From NCBI GenBank assembly GCA_902801515.1, contig CADCII010000023.1, forward strand, positions 1-39,055: a stretch of 39,055 bases of DNA. Reading direction: 5' to 3'. The first letter of the stretch is position 1, and the number at the start of each line of letters is the position of its first letter. This document shows, piece after piece, positions 7,521 through 14,200 of the stretch. The position numbers were made by a program, and so were the translations under genes. The stretch comes from an uncultured Lachnospiraceae bacterium (GTDB taxonomy: Bacteria; Bacillota; Clostridia; Lachnospirales; Lachnospiraceae). The notes under the pieces are model-generated. The model was not told where the DNA came from. It searched no databases and was given only the letters and a program-made list of their open reading frames with translations.

Positions 7521-8465
7521 TCAGTTGAACAGGACTATATCATCCTTCGGCGGCTCCGTGCTCTTAAGGTGTTTTGCATGGAGCACCGGACCCTCTCCGT
7601 TATATTCGGGAACAAACTCATACTGCACCTCGGCAGTGACTTCGATCCACTGCTTCTGCCTCAGTTTGTCCGTGTGCCTGGATCGGCAGATAAAGCCGAT
7701 GAACCGGATATCATTGACGCAGCAGGTCATTGCATTGCGCCCCGGAATAAAGCTGTTCGGCTGGAATCCATTCGGGATCATGACCTTCCCTTTAAAATGA
7801 ACGGTCTTTCCTTCATACCGGTCTTTATTCTCCATCGCATCCAGATACCAGAGCCCATACTCCTCATCCGGAATCTCGATCGGATCCGCATTCAGGTCGA
7901 AAGGCGGCTGTGCCTTGCCGATATCGATCTGCTGGCCTTCACTGTCCTCAAACGCAGTGACCGCCTGGGTGTTCACTGCCTTGACAGTCCTGCGGAACTT
8001 CTGAAGATCCATATCTGTCGTGCAGCGGTTGAAGATGACCAGCTCAGTATCCATGAAGATGTTGCTCATCATCTGGCGCATATTCTGCAGGTACACCTCA
8101 AAGGTAGAGCCGTCGACCAGCGTGATGATCTGGGCAAGTTCCCACCGCTTTGCCATGGGACTGGATGTAAACTTCATCGCGTCCCAGGTGCCGTTGAACT
8201 CAACAAACACTCTCCTGGGCTTATGCCTGCGGTGGAGAATATCCAGTTTTTCAGGAGCCAGGTCTTCCTCACTGTCGATCTGCTCGATATAGATATTGTG
8301 CCGGCTCAGCTGCGCCTCATCGTATTCCTCTTCGCCCTCTTCACACAGAAGGACCAGAGTCTTCTCGCCGTCTGCAAAATCCGGGCTGTCCAGAACTTCT
8401 TTTATGAAGGTGGTCTTGCCGCTCTCAAGAAAGCCGGTGATCACATATACAGGTACTTCCAACAT
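7521..8465 (-). CDS. CobW/P47K-type GTPase with C-terminal DUF1980-like domain
   Basis: 314 aa from ATG 8465 (MLEVPVYVITGFLESGKTT); a TTG at 8474 is an alternative. The G3E-family P-loop GFLESGKT is at the N terminus. The usual CxCC metal site of CobW/ZNG1 proteins is absent. From about residue 215 (YEGKTVHFKGKVMIPNG) the chain resembles the C-terminal domain of YcgQ/DUF1980 proteins, including the MTCCVNDIRFIGFICR stretch. This suggests metal-related membrane or chaperone work, perhaps zinc, paired with the His-rich CobW protein just upstream. No Shine-Dalgarno is visible; a highly structured 192-nt element ends 13 bp before the ATG. Fused architecture and exact metal are inference. Confidence 0.75.
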   Translation of the reverse strand: MLEVPVYVITGFLESGKTTFIKEVLDSPDFADGEKTLVLLCEEGEEEYDEAQLSRHNIYIEQIDSEEDLAPEKLDILHRRHKPRRVFVEFNGTWDAMKFTSSPMAKRWELAQIITLVDGSTFEVYLQNMRQMMSNIFMDTELVIFNRCTTDMDLQKFRRTVKAVNTQAVTAFEDSEGQQIDIGKAQPPFDLNADPIEIPDEEYGLWYLDAMENKDRYEGKTVHFKGKVMIPNGFQPNSFIPGRNAMTCCVNDIRFIGFICRSRHTDKLRQKQWIEVTAEVQYEFVPEYNGEGPVLHAKHLKSTEPPKDDIVLFN

Positions 8466-8478
8466 GTTATTCAAGTGT

Positions 8479-8670
8479 TGCGATCTGCAGGGCAGAGGAA
8501 AACAGGACCGGCTGCCGCATGCGCAGCATGAGAGCAGACGGGCATAGTTTTCCTTATGTCCTGCAAAGCAGGAACCTCCCCTTCAGCCGGGAACAGGAGC
8601 ATCGAAGATGCGGCATACGCACGAAGTGCGGATGGTTCACGGATTGAAGGTGAGGAGTCTGCAGATCGCA
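8479..8670 (-). other. 192-nt four-way-junction structured element between the two CobW genes
   Basis: A perfect 12-bp inverted repeat (TGCGATCTGCAG at 8659-8670 and its complement at 8479-8490, minus-strand sense) encloses three separate helices. P2 pairs 8645-8655 with 8575-8585 (10/11) and continues inward, ending in two mini-hairpins (GCAC-TTC-GTGC and GCATC-TTC-GATGC). P3 is TCCTGC-TTT-GCAGGA (8559-8573). P4 pairs AGGAAAAC with GTTTTCCT (8496-8503/8547-8554) and continues with CCG/CGG, CTGC/GCAG and CATGC/GCATG pairs. Linkers are 3, 1, 4 and 5 nt. It fills nearly the whole gap between the two genes and ends beside the downstream start. It could be a cis-regulatory RNA, a small structured RNA, or a non-autonomous mobile palindrome. 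No known riboswitch consensus was recognised. Confidence 0.7.
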
Positions 8671-8697
8671 TTCTCCTTCCTACTTAATTAAAATATC

Positions 8698-9957
8698 TCA
8701 CAGTCCGAACAGTTCCTGGATCCTGTCTTCCTTCAGGCCTGCTCCGATAACAACGATACGTCCGGTATAGTCTGCAGCACCGGTGCGGATCTCAGTTTCT
8801 TCCGGAACCATGTCGAAATGGATCCATGTGCCGTCCTCACGCGGAACCATGCCCTTGGAGCGAAGAATGAATCCATACTCATCTTCCGTGGAATCCGCAA
8901 GAGTCTTCAGGATGCTTCTGATCTCATCATCCGTGTATGTCTTCGGTGACTCAGCTCCCCAGCTCTGGAAGATCTCATCCGCGTCATGTCCGCCATGGTG
9001 ATGATGGTGATGGTGATGATGATCATGGGAGTGATAGATTACTGTTCCGTTTTCATCCGCCTCATGTTCATGCTCATGGTGGTGATGCTCATGCTCATCT
9101 TCGTCATCGTCGTCATGATGGTGGTGATGATGGTGCTCATGCTCGTCCTCGTCATCATCGTCATGATGGTGGTGATGATGGTGCTCATGCTCATCCTCGT
9201 CATCATCGTCGTGATGGTGGTGATGGTGGTGATGATGGTGTTCATGCTCGTCCTCGTCATCATCGTCATGATGGTGGTGATGATGCTCGTCTTCGTCATC
9301 ATCGTCATCATGGTGATGGTGATGTTCTTCTTCCTCTGCCAGAAGAAGGTCTGCCAGAGAGACGGACTGCACCATAGCATCGTGGATCGTCTTTCCGCTC
9401 AGTTCATCCCACGGCGTGGTAATGATCGTCGCTTCCGGATTCTTCTCACGGATCATCGCGATCGCTTCATCGATCTTCTCCTTCGTTGCATTCTGAGTTC
9501 TGGAGAGGATGATCGTGCCTGCGCTCTCGACCTGGTTGTTGTAGAACTCACCAAAGTTCTTCATATACATCTTGACTTTCTTGACGTCTGCCACTGTGAC
9601 CAGTGATCCGATCTCAAGATCGCAGTCCTTACCCACACGCTCCACTGCATCGCGGATATCGGACAGTTTGCCAACGCCTGAAGGTTCGATGATGATATGA
9701 TCCGGGTGGAACTGCTCCACAACCTTCTTCAGTGCTTCGGCAAAATCGCCGACCAGGCTGCAGCAGATGCAGCCGGAGTTCATCTCTGTAATATTGATGC
9801 CGGCTTCCTTCAGGAACCCGCCGTCAATTCCAATCTCGCCAAATTCATTTTCGATCAGAACGACCTTCTGCCCTGCAAAAACGTCTGTGATCAGTTTCTT
9901 GATCAGAGTAGTCTTTCCTGCTCCGAGAAACCCTGAGATAATGTCAATCTTTGCCAT
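8698..9957 (-). CDS. CobW/ZNG1-family GTPase with His/Asp-rich metal-binding tract
   Basis: 419 aa from MAKIDIISGFLGAGKTT (ATG 9957, AAGGAAGGG seven bases upstream); a longer frame to 10038 crosses the promoter. P-loop GFLGAGKT (9-16), CxCC metal site C63-I-C65-C66 in the switch region, and the ESAGTIILSRTQNATKE guanine-specificity region identify a metallochaperone GTPase of the COG0523 group. Residues about 208-322 are a low-complexity tract with ~57 His plus many Asp/Glu, built on a 16-residue repeat. This tract likely stores or captures zinc, nickel or cobalt. The C-terminal domain (EDEYGFILRSKGMVPREDGTWIHFDMVPEE...) is the usual CobW_C. The gene heads a unit with the second GTPase downstream. 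Confidence 0.9.
   Translation of the reverse strand: MAKIDIISGFLGAGKTTLIKKLITDVFAGQKVVLIENEFGEIGIDGGFLKEAGINITEMNSGCICCSLVGDFAEALKKVVEQFHPDHIIIEPSGVGKLSDIRDAVERVGKDCDLEIGSLVTVADVKKVKMYMKNFGEFYNNQVESAGTIILSRTQNATKEKIDEAIAMIREKNPEATIITTPWDELSGKTIHDAMVQSVSLADLLLAEEEEHHHHHDDDDDEDEHHHHHHDDDDEDEHEHHHHHHHHHHDDDDEDEHEHHHHHHHDDDDEDEHEHHHHHHHDDDDEDEHEHHHHEHEHEADENGTVIYHSHDHHHHHHHHHGGHDADEIFQSWGAESPKTYTDDEIRSILKTLADSTEDEYGFILRSKGMVPREDGTWIHFDMVPEETEIRTGAADYTGRIVVIGAGLKEDRIQELFGL
8994..9336 (-). repeat. In-frame tandem repeats coding the His/Asp-rich tract
   Basis: The coding DNA repeats with a period near 48 bp (unit DDDDEDEHEHHHHHHH), best preserved between about 9090 and 9300, with shorter and longer His runs between units. 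On the plus strand it reads as CATCAT-like gatgatggtg strings, which generate long spurious Met/Val-rich frames. Such DNA is prone to slippage, so copy number probably varies between strains. Confidence 0.85.
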
Positions 9958-10047
9958 TCTGTATCCCTTCCTTCTGTAAAATAATAGAAACAGAAACCTG
10001 AAAACGCTGATCTCTGTAATTAAATTGAACGCAATCAATCTGCGAAT

Positions 10048-10079
10048 TGTATTATAGTATACAGTATTTTCATTTTCAA
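10048..10079 (-). promoter_or_regulatory. Promoter and dyad for the CobW GTPase pair
   Basis: Minus-strand TTGAAA (10074-10079), 17 bp, TATAAT (10051-10056): a near-consensus promoter. A TGTAT-N6-ATACA inverted repeat (10048-10063) lies directly on the -10 box, suitable for a metal-responsive repressor such as a Fur/Zur relative. The identity of the regulator is not visible here. Confidence 0.7.
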
Positions 10080-10135
10080 GGGGTGTCTCAGGCAGGTTTC
10101 GAGTCTCCTATGAGGTCCTCTGTATGTGTATCCAA

Positions 10136-10173
10136 TATATAAAAAGGAGAGCCCCCACTCCGGAAAGCTCTCT
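10136..10173 (-). terminator. Terminator of the amino-acid ABC operon
   Basis: GAGAGC (near 10173) pairs with GCTCTC (near 10147) across a 14-nt loop, followed on the minus strand by CTTTTTATATA. It starts 27 bp after the ATPase stop. Confidence 0.85.
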
Positions 10174-10200
10174 TTACAATATCATCTGTATATATTTTCT

Positions 10201-10959
10201 TCAGTGTTCCAGTTTTCCCAGGAACGCCTGCATCCTGACATGCTCTGCTTCAAACACTTCATCAGGAGTTCCTTCCACTTCTACGATTCCCTTGTCCATG
10301 AAAATGACATGGTCCGAGATACCTCTCGCAAAGTTCATTTCATGAGTGACGATCACCATCGCGATATGAAGGTCTGCCAAAGAACGGATGACCTTCAGGA
10401 CTTCACCGGTAAGCTCCGGATCCAGGGCGCTGGTAGGCTCGTCAAAAAACAGGATCTTCGGATTCAGCGCAAGAGCTCTTGCGATCGCCACACGCTGCGA
10501 CTGTCCGCCGGAGAGCTGGCAGGGATATGCGTCTGCCTTGTCCGCAAGCCCCATGCGGTCAAGAAGCGCCCGGGCTTCTTTCTCAGACTCTTTCCTGTCA
10601 CGCTTCTGGTTGTGCACCATCGGATCCATGATATTCTTCAGGACCGAGTAGTGCGGAAACAGATTGAAATTCTGGAAGACTAGTCCGAAATAAGAACACA
10701 CTTTGCGAAGCTGCGCCCCCTTCGGATATACCTTCGTTCCGTTCTCTTCTACCCATGCGACTCTCTCGCCAAGATAGCGGATCTCACCCTTATCGATGGT
10801 CTCCAGCATTGTCGCGCAGCGGAGCATGGTCGACTTTCCGGATCCGGAAGGTCCGATGATGGACAGGACCTCACCCTCATCCACTTTCAGCGAGATGTCT
10901 TTGATGACTTCGAGATCGCTGAAGCTCTTACTGATATGGTTCATCTCAAGTAATGCCAT
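10201..10959 (-). CDS. Amino-acid ABC transporter, ATP-binding protein (GlnQ type)
   Basis: 252 aa. Walker A GPSGSGKST (about 36-44), Q-loop (YFGLVFQNFNLFPH), signature LSGGQSQRVAIARAL, Walker B ILFFDEPTSALDPE and H-switch VTHEM are all intact. This is the polar amino-acid uptake subfamily; it powers import through the permease encoded 19 bp upstream. It is slightly longer than typical (240-245 aa) because of an insertion around YLGERVAWVEENGTKVYP. Last gene of the operon, followed by a good terminator. The substrate cannot be fixed from the ATPase. Confidence 0.93.
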   Translation of the reverse strand: MALLEMNHISKSFSDLEVIKDISLKVDEGEVLSIIGPSGSGKSTMLRCATMLETIDKGEIRYLGERVAWVEENGTKVYPKGAQLRKVCSYFGLVFQNFNLFPHYSVLKNIMDPMVHNQKRDRKESEKEARALLDRMGLADKADAYPCQLSGGQSQRVAIARALALNPKILFFDEPTSALDPELTGEVLKVIRSLADLHIAMVIVTHEMNFARGISDHVIFMDKGIVEVEGTPDEVFEAEHVRMQAFLGKLEH

Positions 10960-10978
10960 AATGCTCTCTCCTCCCGCG

Positions 10979-11629
10979 TCAGGTGTAATAGTTCAGCGCT
11001 TTCTCGATCCGCTCCATGAGGAACGCAACCACCGCATTGAAGACATAATAGAATATCGCTGCCGCAATGAACGGCATGAAGCTGGTCTCCTTTGCCGCAA
11101 TCTGCTTGGCGATCGTAAACATCTCAGCGTACGCAAGCGAAAACGCAAGGGATGTATCCTTGACCAGAGTGATGACTTCATTGGTCACTGACGGCAGGAT
11201 GCGCTTTACGACCTGCGGGAATATGATCCTCATGAAAGTACTTGATCTGGAATACCCGAGCAGTTTCGCCGCTTCATACTGCCCCGGGGGCATGGACTCA
11301 ATGCCGGACCTGTAGATCTCCGCAAAATAAGCGGAATAGTTGACGGAGAAAGCGATTATGATCGCTGTAAATCTCCACGTGCTTCCGATCTTCAGGTTGA
11401 ACAGATAGTACGGTCCGAAATAAACTGCAAGAAGCTGCAGCATCAGCGGCGTACCGCGCAGTATGGATATGAAGACCCACACGACAGACCGAATAATCCT
11501 GTTCTTACTCATCCTTCCGAACGATACCAGCAGGCCAAGCGGAAGTGAGAAAAGCAGTGTCAGCAGGAAGATACTGATCGACTTCATCAGTCCTCCGGCA
11601 AGCTGCTCCATCATTACCTGAAAACTCAT
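10979..11629 (-). CDS. Amino-acid ABC transporter permease (HisM/GlnP type)
   Basis: 216 aa from ATG 11629 (MSFQVMMEQLAGGLMKS), with GGAGG four bases upstream; a TTG at 11644 is possible. Several hydrophobic helices and the permease EAA loop (GQYEAAKLLGYSRSSTFMRIIFPQVVKRILP) mark the HEQRO family of polar amino-acid permeases; one permease gene suggests a homodimer in the membrane. It is separated from the binding-protein gene by a strong hairpin, which should lower its expression relative to the binding protein. Confidence 0.92.
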   Translation of the reverse strand: MSFQVMMEQLAGGLMKSISIFLLTLLFSLPLGLLVSFGRMSKNRIIRSVVWVFISILRGTPLMLQLLAVYFGPYYLFNLKIGSTWRFTAIIIAFSVNYSAYFAEIYRSGIESMPPGQYEAAKLLGYSRSSTFMRIIFPQVVKRILPSVTNEVITLVKDTSLAFSLAYAEMFTIAKQIAAKETSFMPFIAAAIFYYVFNAVVAFLMERIEKALNYYT

Positions 11630-11667
11630 ATGTCCTCCGAACAATTATCCTGTCTCTATTACATAAA

Positions 11668-11711
11668 GAACTGACATGGCTCAGGGACTTCCCTCATGAG
11701 CCTGTCAGTTC
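11668..11711 (-). terminator. Intercistronic attenuator hairpin between binding protein and permease
   Basis: GAACTGACA at 11703-11711 pairs with TGTCAGTTC at 11668-11676, with an inner CTCATGAGGG/CCCTGAG pairing and an AAGT-like loop. TTTATG follows. A second, smaller GC-rich dyad (GGCCG/CGGCC) sits at about 11733-11752. Such hairpins typically trim read-through or protect the 3' end of the abundant binding-protein mRNA. Confidence 0.65.
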
Positions 11712-11762
11712 TCCATATCCCAGATTATACAGAGGCCGCCTTCAAGACGGCCGGCTCACAGA

Positions 11763-12632
11763 TTACTCTGCCTCAGTCTCAGTCTCAACTTCGAGGTCAT
11801 CGCCAAGTTCGAATCCAAGGCTCTCGCCCAGGCATACCATATCGGCGATCTCATACTTTTCTGCCAGCTCATCGAAGATTCCTTCGTCATACAGAATCGC
11901 AAGGTCATCATTGATGATATCTGCCAGATTCTGGTTGCCCTTCTTGAATCCAACCGCATACTTCTCCGAATTCAGGGACTCCTCCAGGATAGAATATCCT
12001 TCACGGCCCTTGATCTGGTACTGTGCAACGCCTACGTCGATCGCAACTGCATCCAGGGATCCTGCCTGCAGTTCCGCAAAAGCGGTATTGTAATCAGCAA
12101 ACTGCTGAAGTTCTCCGAATGTCGCTGCAAGGTCAGCCTGGTCGCCGCCTTCTTCCAGAAGTGTAAGTGCTGCGGAATCTGCCTGAACGCCGACAATCTT
12201 TCCTTCCAGGTCTTCAAGAGAAGCAATACCCGCATCATCGGATACGCAGATAACCTGGCTGTTGTCTACATACGGAACTGAGAAGGTGTAGGAATCTTCT
12301 CTGCCGTCCATGGTAAATCCATTCCAGATACAGTCAATGTTGCCTGAATTCAGTTCCATATCCTTGGAATCCCAGTCGATCGGTGTCTTGACCAGTTCCC
12401 ATCCCTCGATCTGGCAGACTGCCTCAGCAAGTTCCAGGTCAAATCCGGTATAATCTCCGTTATCATCCATATAACCGTACGGCGGATACTCCGCGTCAAA
12501 GCCTACGACCAGCGTCCCCTCTGTCGCAAGACCATCAACTCCGAAAGATTCTGTCTCGTCAGCCATAGCAGCAAATCCCAGAGAGGAAACTACCATAACA
12601 GCACACAGCATACCAGCAAGATACTTTTTCAT
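11763..12632 (-). CDS. Amino-acid ABC transporter, substrate-binding protein
   Basis: 289 aa. A signal peptide (MKKYLAGMLCAVMVVSSLGFAAMA, about 24 residues) and a bilobed SBP_bac_3 domain (TLVVGFDAEYPPYGYMDDNGDYTGFDLELAEAV...DWDSKDMELNSGNIDCIWNGFTMDGRED...) define it. The ligand-contact signature GFDLEL and the W/N/G pattern fit polar amino acids or cystine. No clear lipobox Cys follows the hydrophobic core, unusual for a Gram-positive binding protein, so anchoring may depend on the permease or be absent; the Cys at residue 10 sits too early. The tail is acidic (DDLEVETETEAE). First gene of the operon, with a strong promoter. Confidence 0.92.
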   Translation of the reverse strand: MKKYLAGMLCAVMVVSSLGFAAMADETESFGVDGLATEGTLVVGFDAEYPPYGYMDDNGDYTGFDLELAEAVCQIEGWELVKTPIDWDSKDMELNSGNIDCIWNGFTMDGREDSYTFSVPYVDNSQVICVSDDAGIASLEDLEGKIVGVQADSAALTLLEEGGDQADLAATFGELQQFADYNTAFAELQAGSLDAVAIDVGVAQYQIKGREGYSILEESLNSEKYAVGFKKGNQNLADIINDDLAILYDEGIFDELAEKYEIADMVCLGESLGFELGDDLEVETETEAE

Positions 12633-12667
12633 AAATGAAACCTCCGTTAGTTATCTGATTCTCTTCT

Positions 12668-12697
12668 GTGGTATCGCTTTACCACGATAAAGTGGTG
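12668..12697 (-). promoter_or_regulatory. Overlapping dyads in the ABC operon leader
   Basis: Three GTGG/CCAC blocks in 30 bp can form two mutually exclusive hairpins (ACCAC-GTGGT, or GTGGT-ACCAC), and TATCG/CGATA forms a third dyad. They lie just after the start site of the binding-protein promoter, so they may be an operator or a small RNA switch. Only the symmetry is seen. Confidence 0.35.
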
Positions 12698-12707
12698 AAA
12701 CAGAAAA

Positions 12708-12736
12708 ATCGTACCATGAAGGCAGTCTGCTGTCAA
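12708..12736 (-). promoter_or_regulatory. Promoter of the amino-acid ABC operon
   Basis: Minus-strand TTGACA (12731-12736), 17 bp, TACGAT (12708-12713). Start near 12701, giving a ~70-nt leader. Confidence 0.8.
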
Positions 12737-12752
12737 GAGTTCGAAGATTTTG

Positions 12753-12789
12753 CAAAAAAGCACCCGGGCCCTGTGAAAAGGGACCCGGG
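12753..12789 (-). terminator. Terminator of the hydantoinase-xanthine dehydrogenase operon
   Basis: CCCGGGTCCC pairs with GGGCCCGGG (12763-12789), followed on the minus strand by TGC and TTTTTT (12754-12759). It lies 19 bp after the 2Fe-2S subunit stop. Confidence 0.92.
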
Positions 12790-12808
12790 ACTCTTAACAA
12801 TCCGTATA

Positions 12809-13279
12809 TCAGGAATCGACTCCTACGACCTTCTCGATCGCGTTCAGGATGTTCTCGTATCCTGTGCAGCGGCACAGGTGGCCGGAGATCAGTTTGCGGA
12901 GTTCTTCCCTTGTGTATTTTCTTCCGGATTCGACCAGTTCCACTCCTGTCATGATCAGGCCGGGAGTGCAGAAACCGCACTGAACCGCAGCTTCATCGAT
13001 AAATGCCTGCTGGATCGGAGTCAGTTCTCCGGTCGGACTCTTCAGTCCTTCTGTCGTCAGGATATGCTTTCCTTCCGCCCACATTGTGAGATACAGGCAG
13101 GCATCGATCGCAACTCCGTCGATCAGGACCGTACAGGCACCGCACTCTCCGACGCCGCAGCCTCTTTTCACGGAGGTCAGGTTCAGTTTCTCGCGCAGGG
13201 TCTCAACCAGGCTCTCTCTTGGATCTACCGCCAGCTCAACTTCCTTTCCGTTGACGGTCATATGCACTATATTAAGCAT
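12809..13279 (-). CDS. Xanthine dehydrogenase-type 2Fe-2S subunit
   Basis: 156 aa from ATG 13279 (MLNIVHMTVNGKEVELAVDPRE); a GTG at 13288 would add three residues. It has the N-terminal plant-type ferredoxin cluster (CGVGECGACTVLIDG plus the following Cys) and the C-terminal helical cluster (CGFCTPG...CRCTGYENI). It passes electrons from the molybdenum site to the FAD subunit in the cytoplasm. It overlaps the FAD-subunit gene by about 8 bp and ends the operon. Confidence 0.95.
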   Translation of the reverse strand: MLNIVHMTVNGKEVELAVDPRESLVETLREKLNLTSVKRGCGVGECGACTVLIDGVAIDACLYLTMWAEGKHILTTEGLKSPTGELTPIQQAFIDEAAVQCGFCTPGLIMTGVELVESGRKYTREELRKLISGHLCRCTGYENILNAIEKVVGVDS

Positions 13280-14165
13280 CCTTGCCACCGTCCTTTCCGC
13301 GCGCGATCGCTTCCTTCAGTGCGCGCTTTGCCAGTTCCGAGATCAGCTGCATACGGAATTCCTTCGATGCTCTCCAGGAGGATCTCGGATTGACCTCTTC
13401 GAGCACATGCTCCCCGATCAGGTCATAGATCTGAGGATCGTCCACTGACTTTCCTGCAAGCAAAGCTTCCGTATTTCTGCAGCGGATCGGAGTCGGCGCG
13501 GCAACGCCGTACCCGATACGTGCCTCCTCGATGGTCTTCTTATCTTCACTCAGTTTCACTCTTACGCAGCATCCCAGTGTGGCGATCTCCATGGAGGCTC
13601 TCTTTCCGTACTTCATGTAGCAGCCTGTGAATCCCTGATAGTCTTCCGGACGGATCAGGAACGCTATGCAGACCTCCGCATGCTCCCGGACGGTTCTGCC
13701 GGGACCGGTATAGAATTCTGTGACCGGAACCTCCCTGGTCCCGTCCGGCCCCTGAAGGACCACAATGGCGTTGAGTGTCTGCATGGTCGCAGCGCTGTCC
13801 GCACTGGTCGCGCCGTTGCACACATTTCCTCCGATCGTTCCCATATTGCGGATCTGCGGTCCTCCGACCGTGTCAACCGCCTCTCCCAGATACGGAATGC
13901 ATTCCTGTATGATGGGATCATTTGTGAGGTCCGTAAAACAGGTTGCGGGACCGAGCACAAGTGTGCCGTCCAGAAGGCGGTCTACTCCGTGCAGTTCCGG
14001 GATCTCATGAATGCTTACCAGAGTCTCCCCGGCGCCCTTCCCGCTTCTGAGTTTAACCAGGACATCGGTTCCGCCGCTGATGATCTCCGCGTCCTCATGT
14101 TCCTGCAGGAGGCGGATCGCGTCTTCGACAGATCTCGCTTCAAAATAATTACTGATATCGTACAT
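13272..14165 (-). CDS. Xanthine dehydrogenase-type FAD-binding subunit
   Basis: 297 aa. The FAD-binding segments typical of the CoxM/XdhB family are visible: AEIISGGTDVLVKLRSGK near residue 30-50 and TIGGNVCNGATSADSAATMQ near 110-130, followed by the CO-dehydrogenase flavoprotein C-terminal domain. It receives electrons from the iron-sulfur subunit and reduces NAD+ or another acceptor. It lies 35 bp after the Mo subunit gene and overlaps the next gene, consistent with a three-subunit complex. Confidence 0.94.
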   Translation of the reverse strand: MYDISNYFEARSVEDAIRLLQEHEDAEIISGGTDVLVKLRSGKGAGETLVSIHEIPELHGVDRLLDGTLVLGPATCFTDLTNDPIIQECIPYLGEAVDTVGGPQIRNMGTIGGNVCNGATSADSAATMQTLNAIVVLQGPDGTREVPVTEFYTGPGRTVREHAEVCIAFLIRPEDYQGFTGCYMKYGKRASMEIATLGCCVRVKLSEDKKTIEEARIGYGVAAPTPIRCRNTEALLAGKSVDDPQIYDLIGEHVLEEVNPRSSWRASKEFRMQLISELAKRALKEAIARGKDGGKDA

Positions 14166-14200
14166 GGCTTCTCTCCTCAGCTTTTGTAAGCAGTATTTTC

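Noticed and set aside
8471-8671. 66-aa minus-strand frame inside the structured element
   Set aside because: Composition and hairpin content indicate non-coding DNA; no ribosome site.
8990-9340. CRISPR-like short repeats
   Set aside because: Repeats are in-frame, imperfect, low-complexity His/Asp codons without unique spacers or cas genes.
8986-9606. Long plus-strand Met/Val-rich frames opposite the His-rich CobW gene
   Set aside because: They are the complement of His (CAT/CAC) and Asp codons; no ribosome site and the opposite frame is a clear GTPase.
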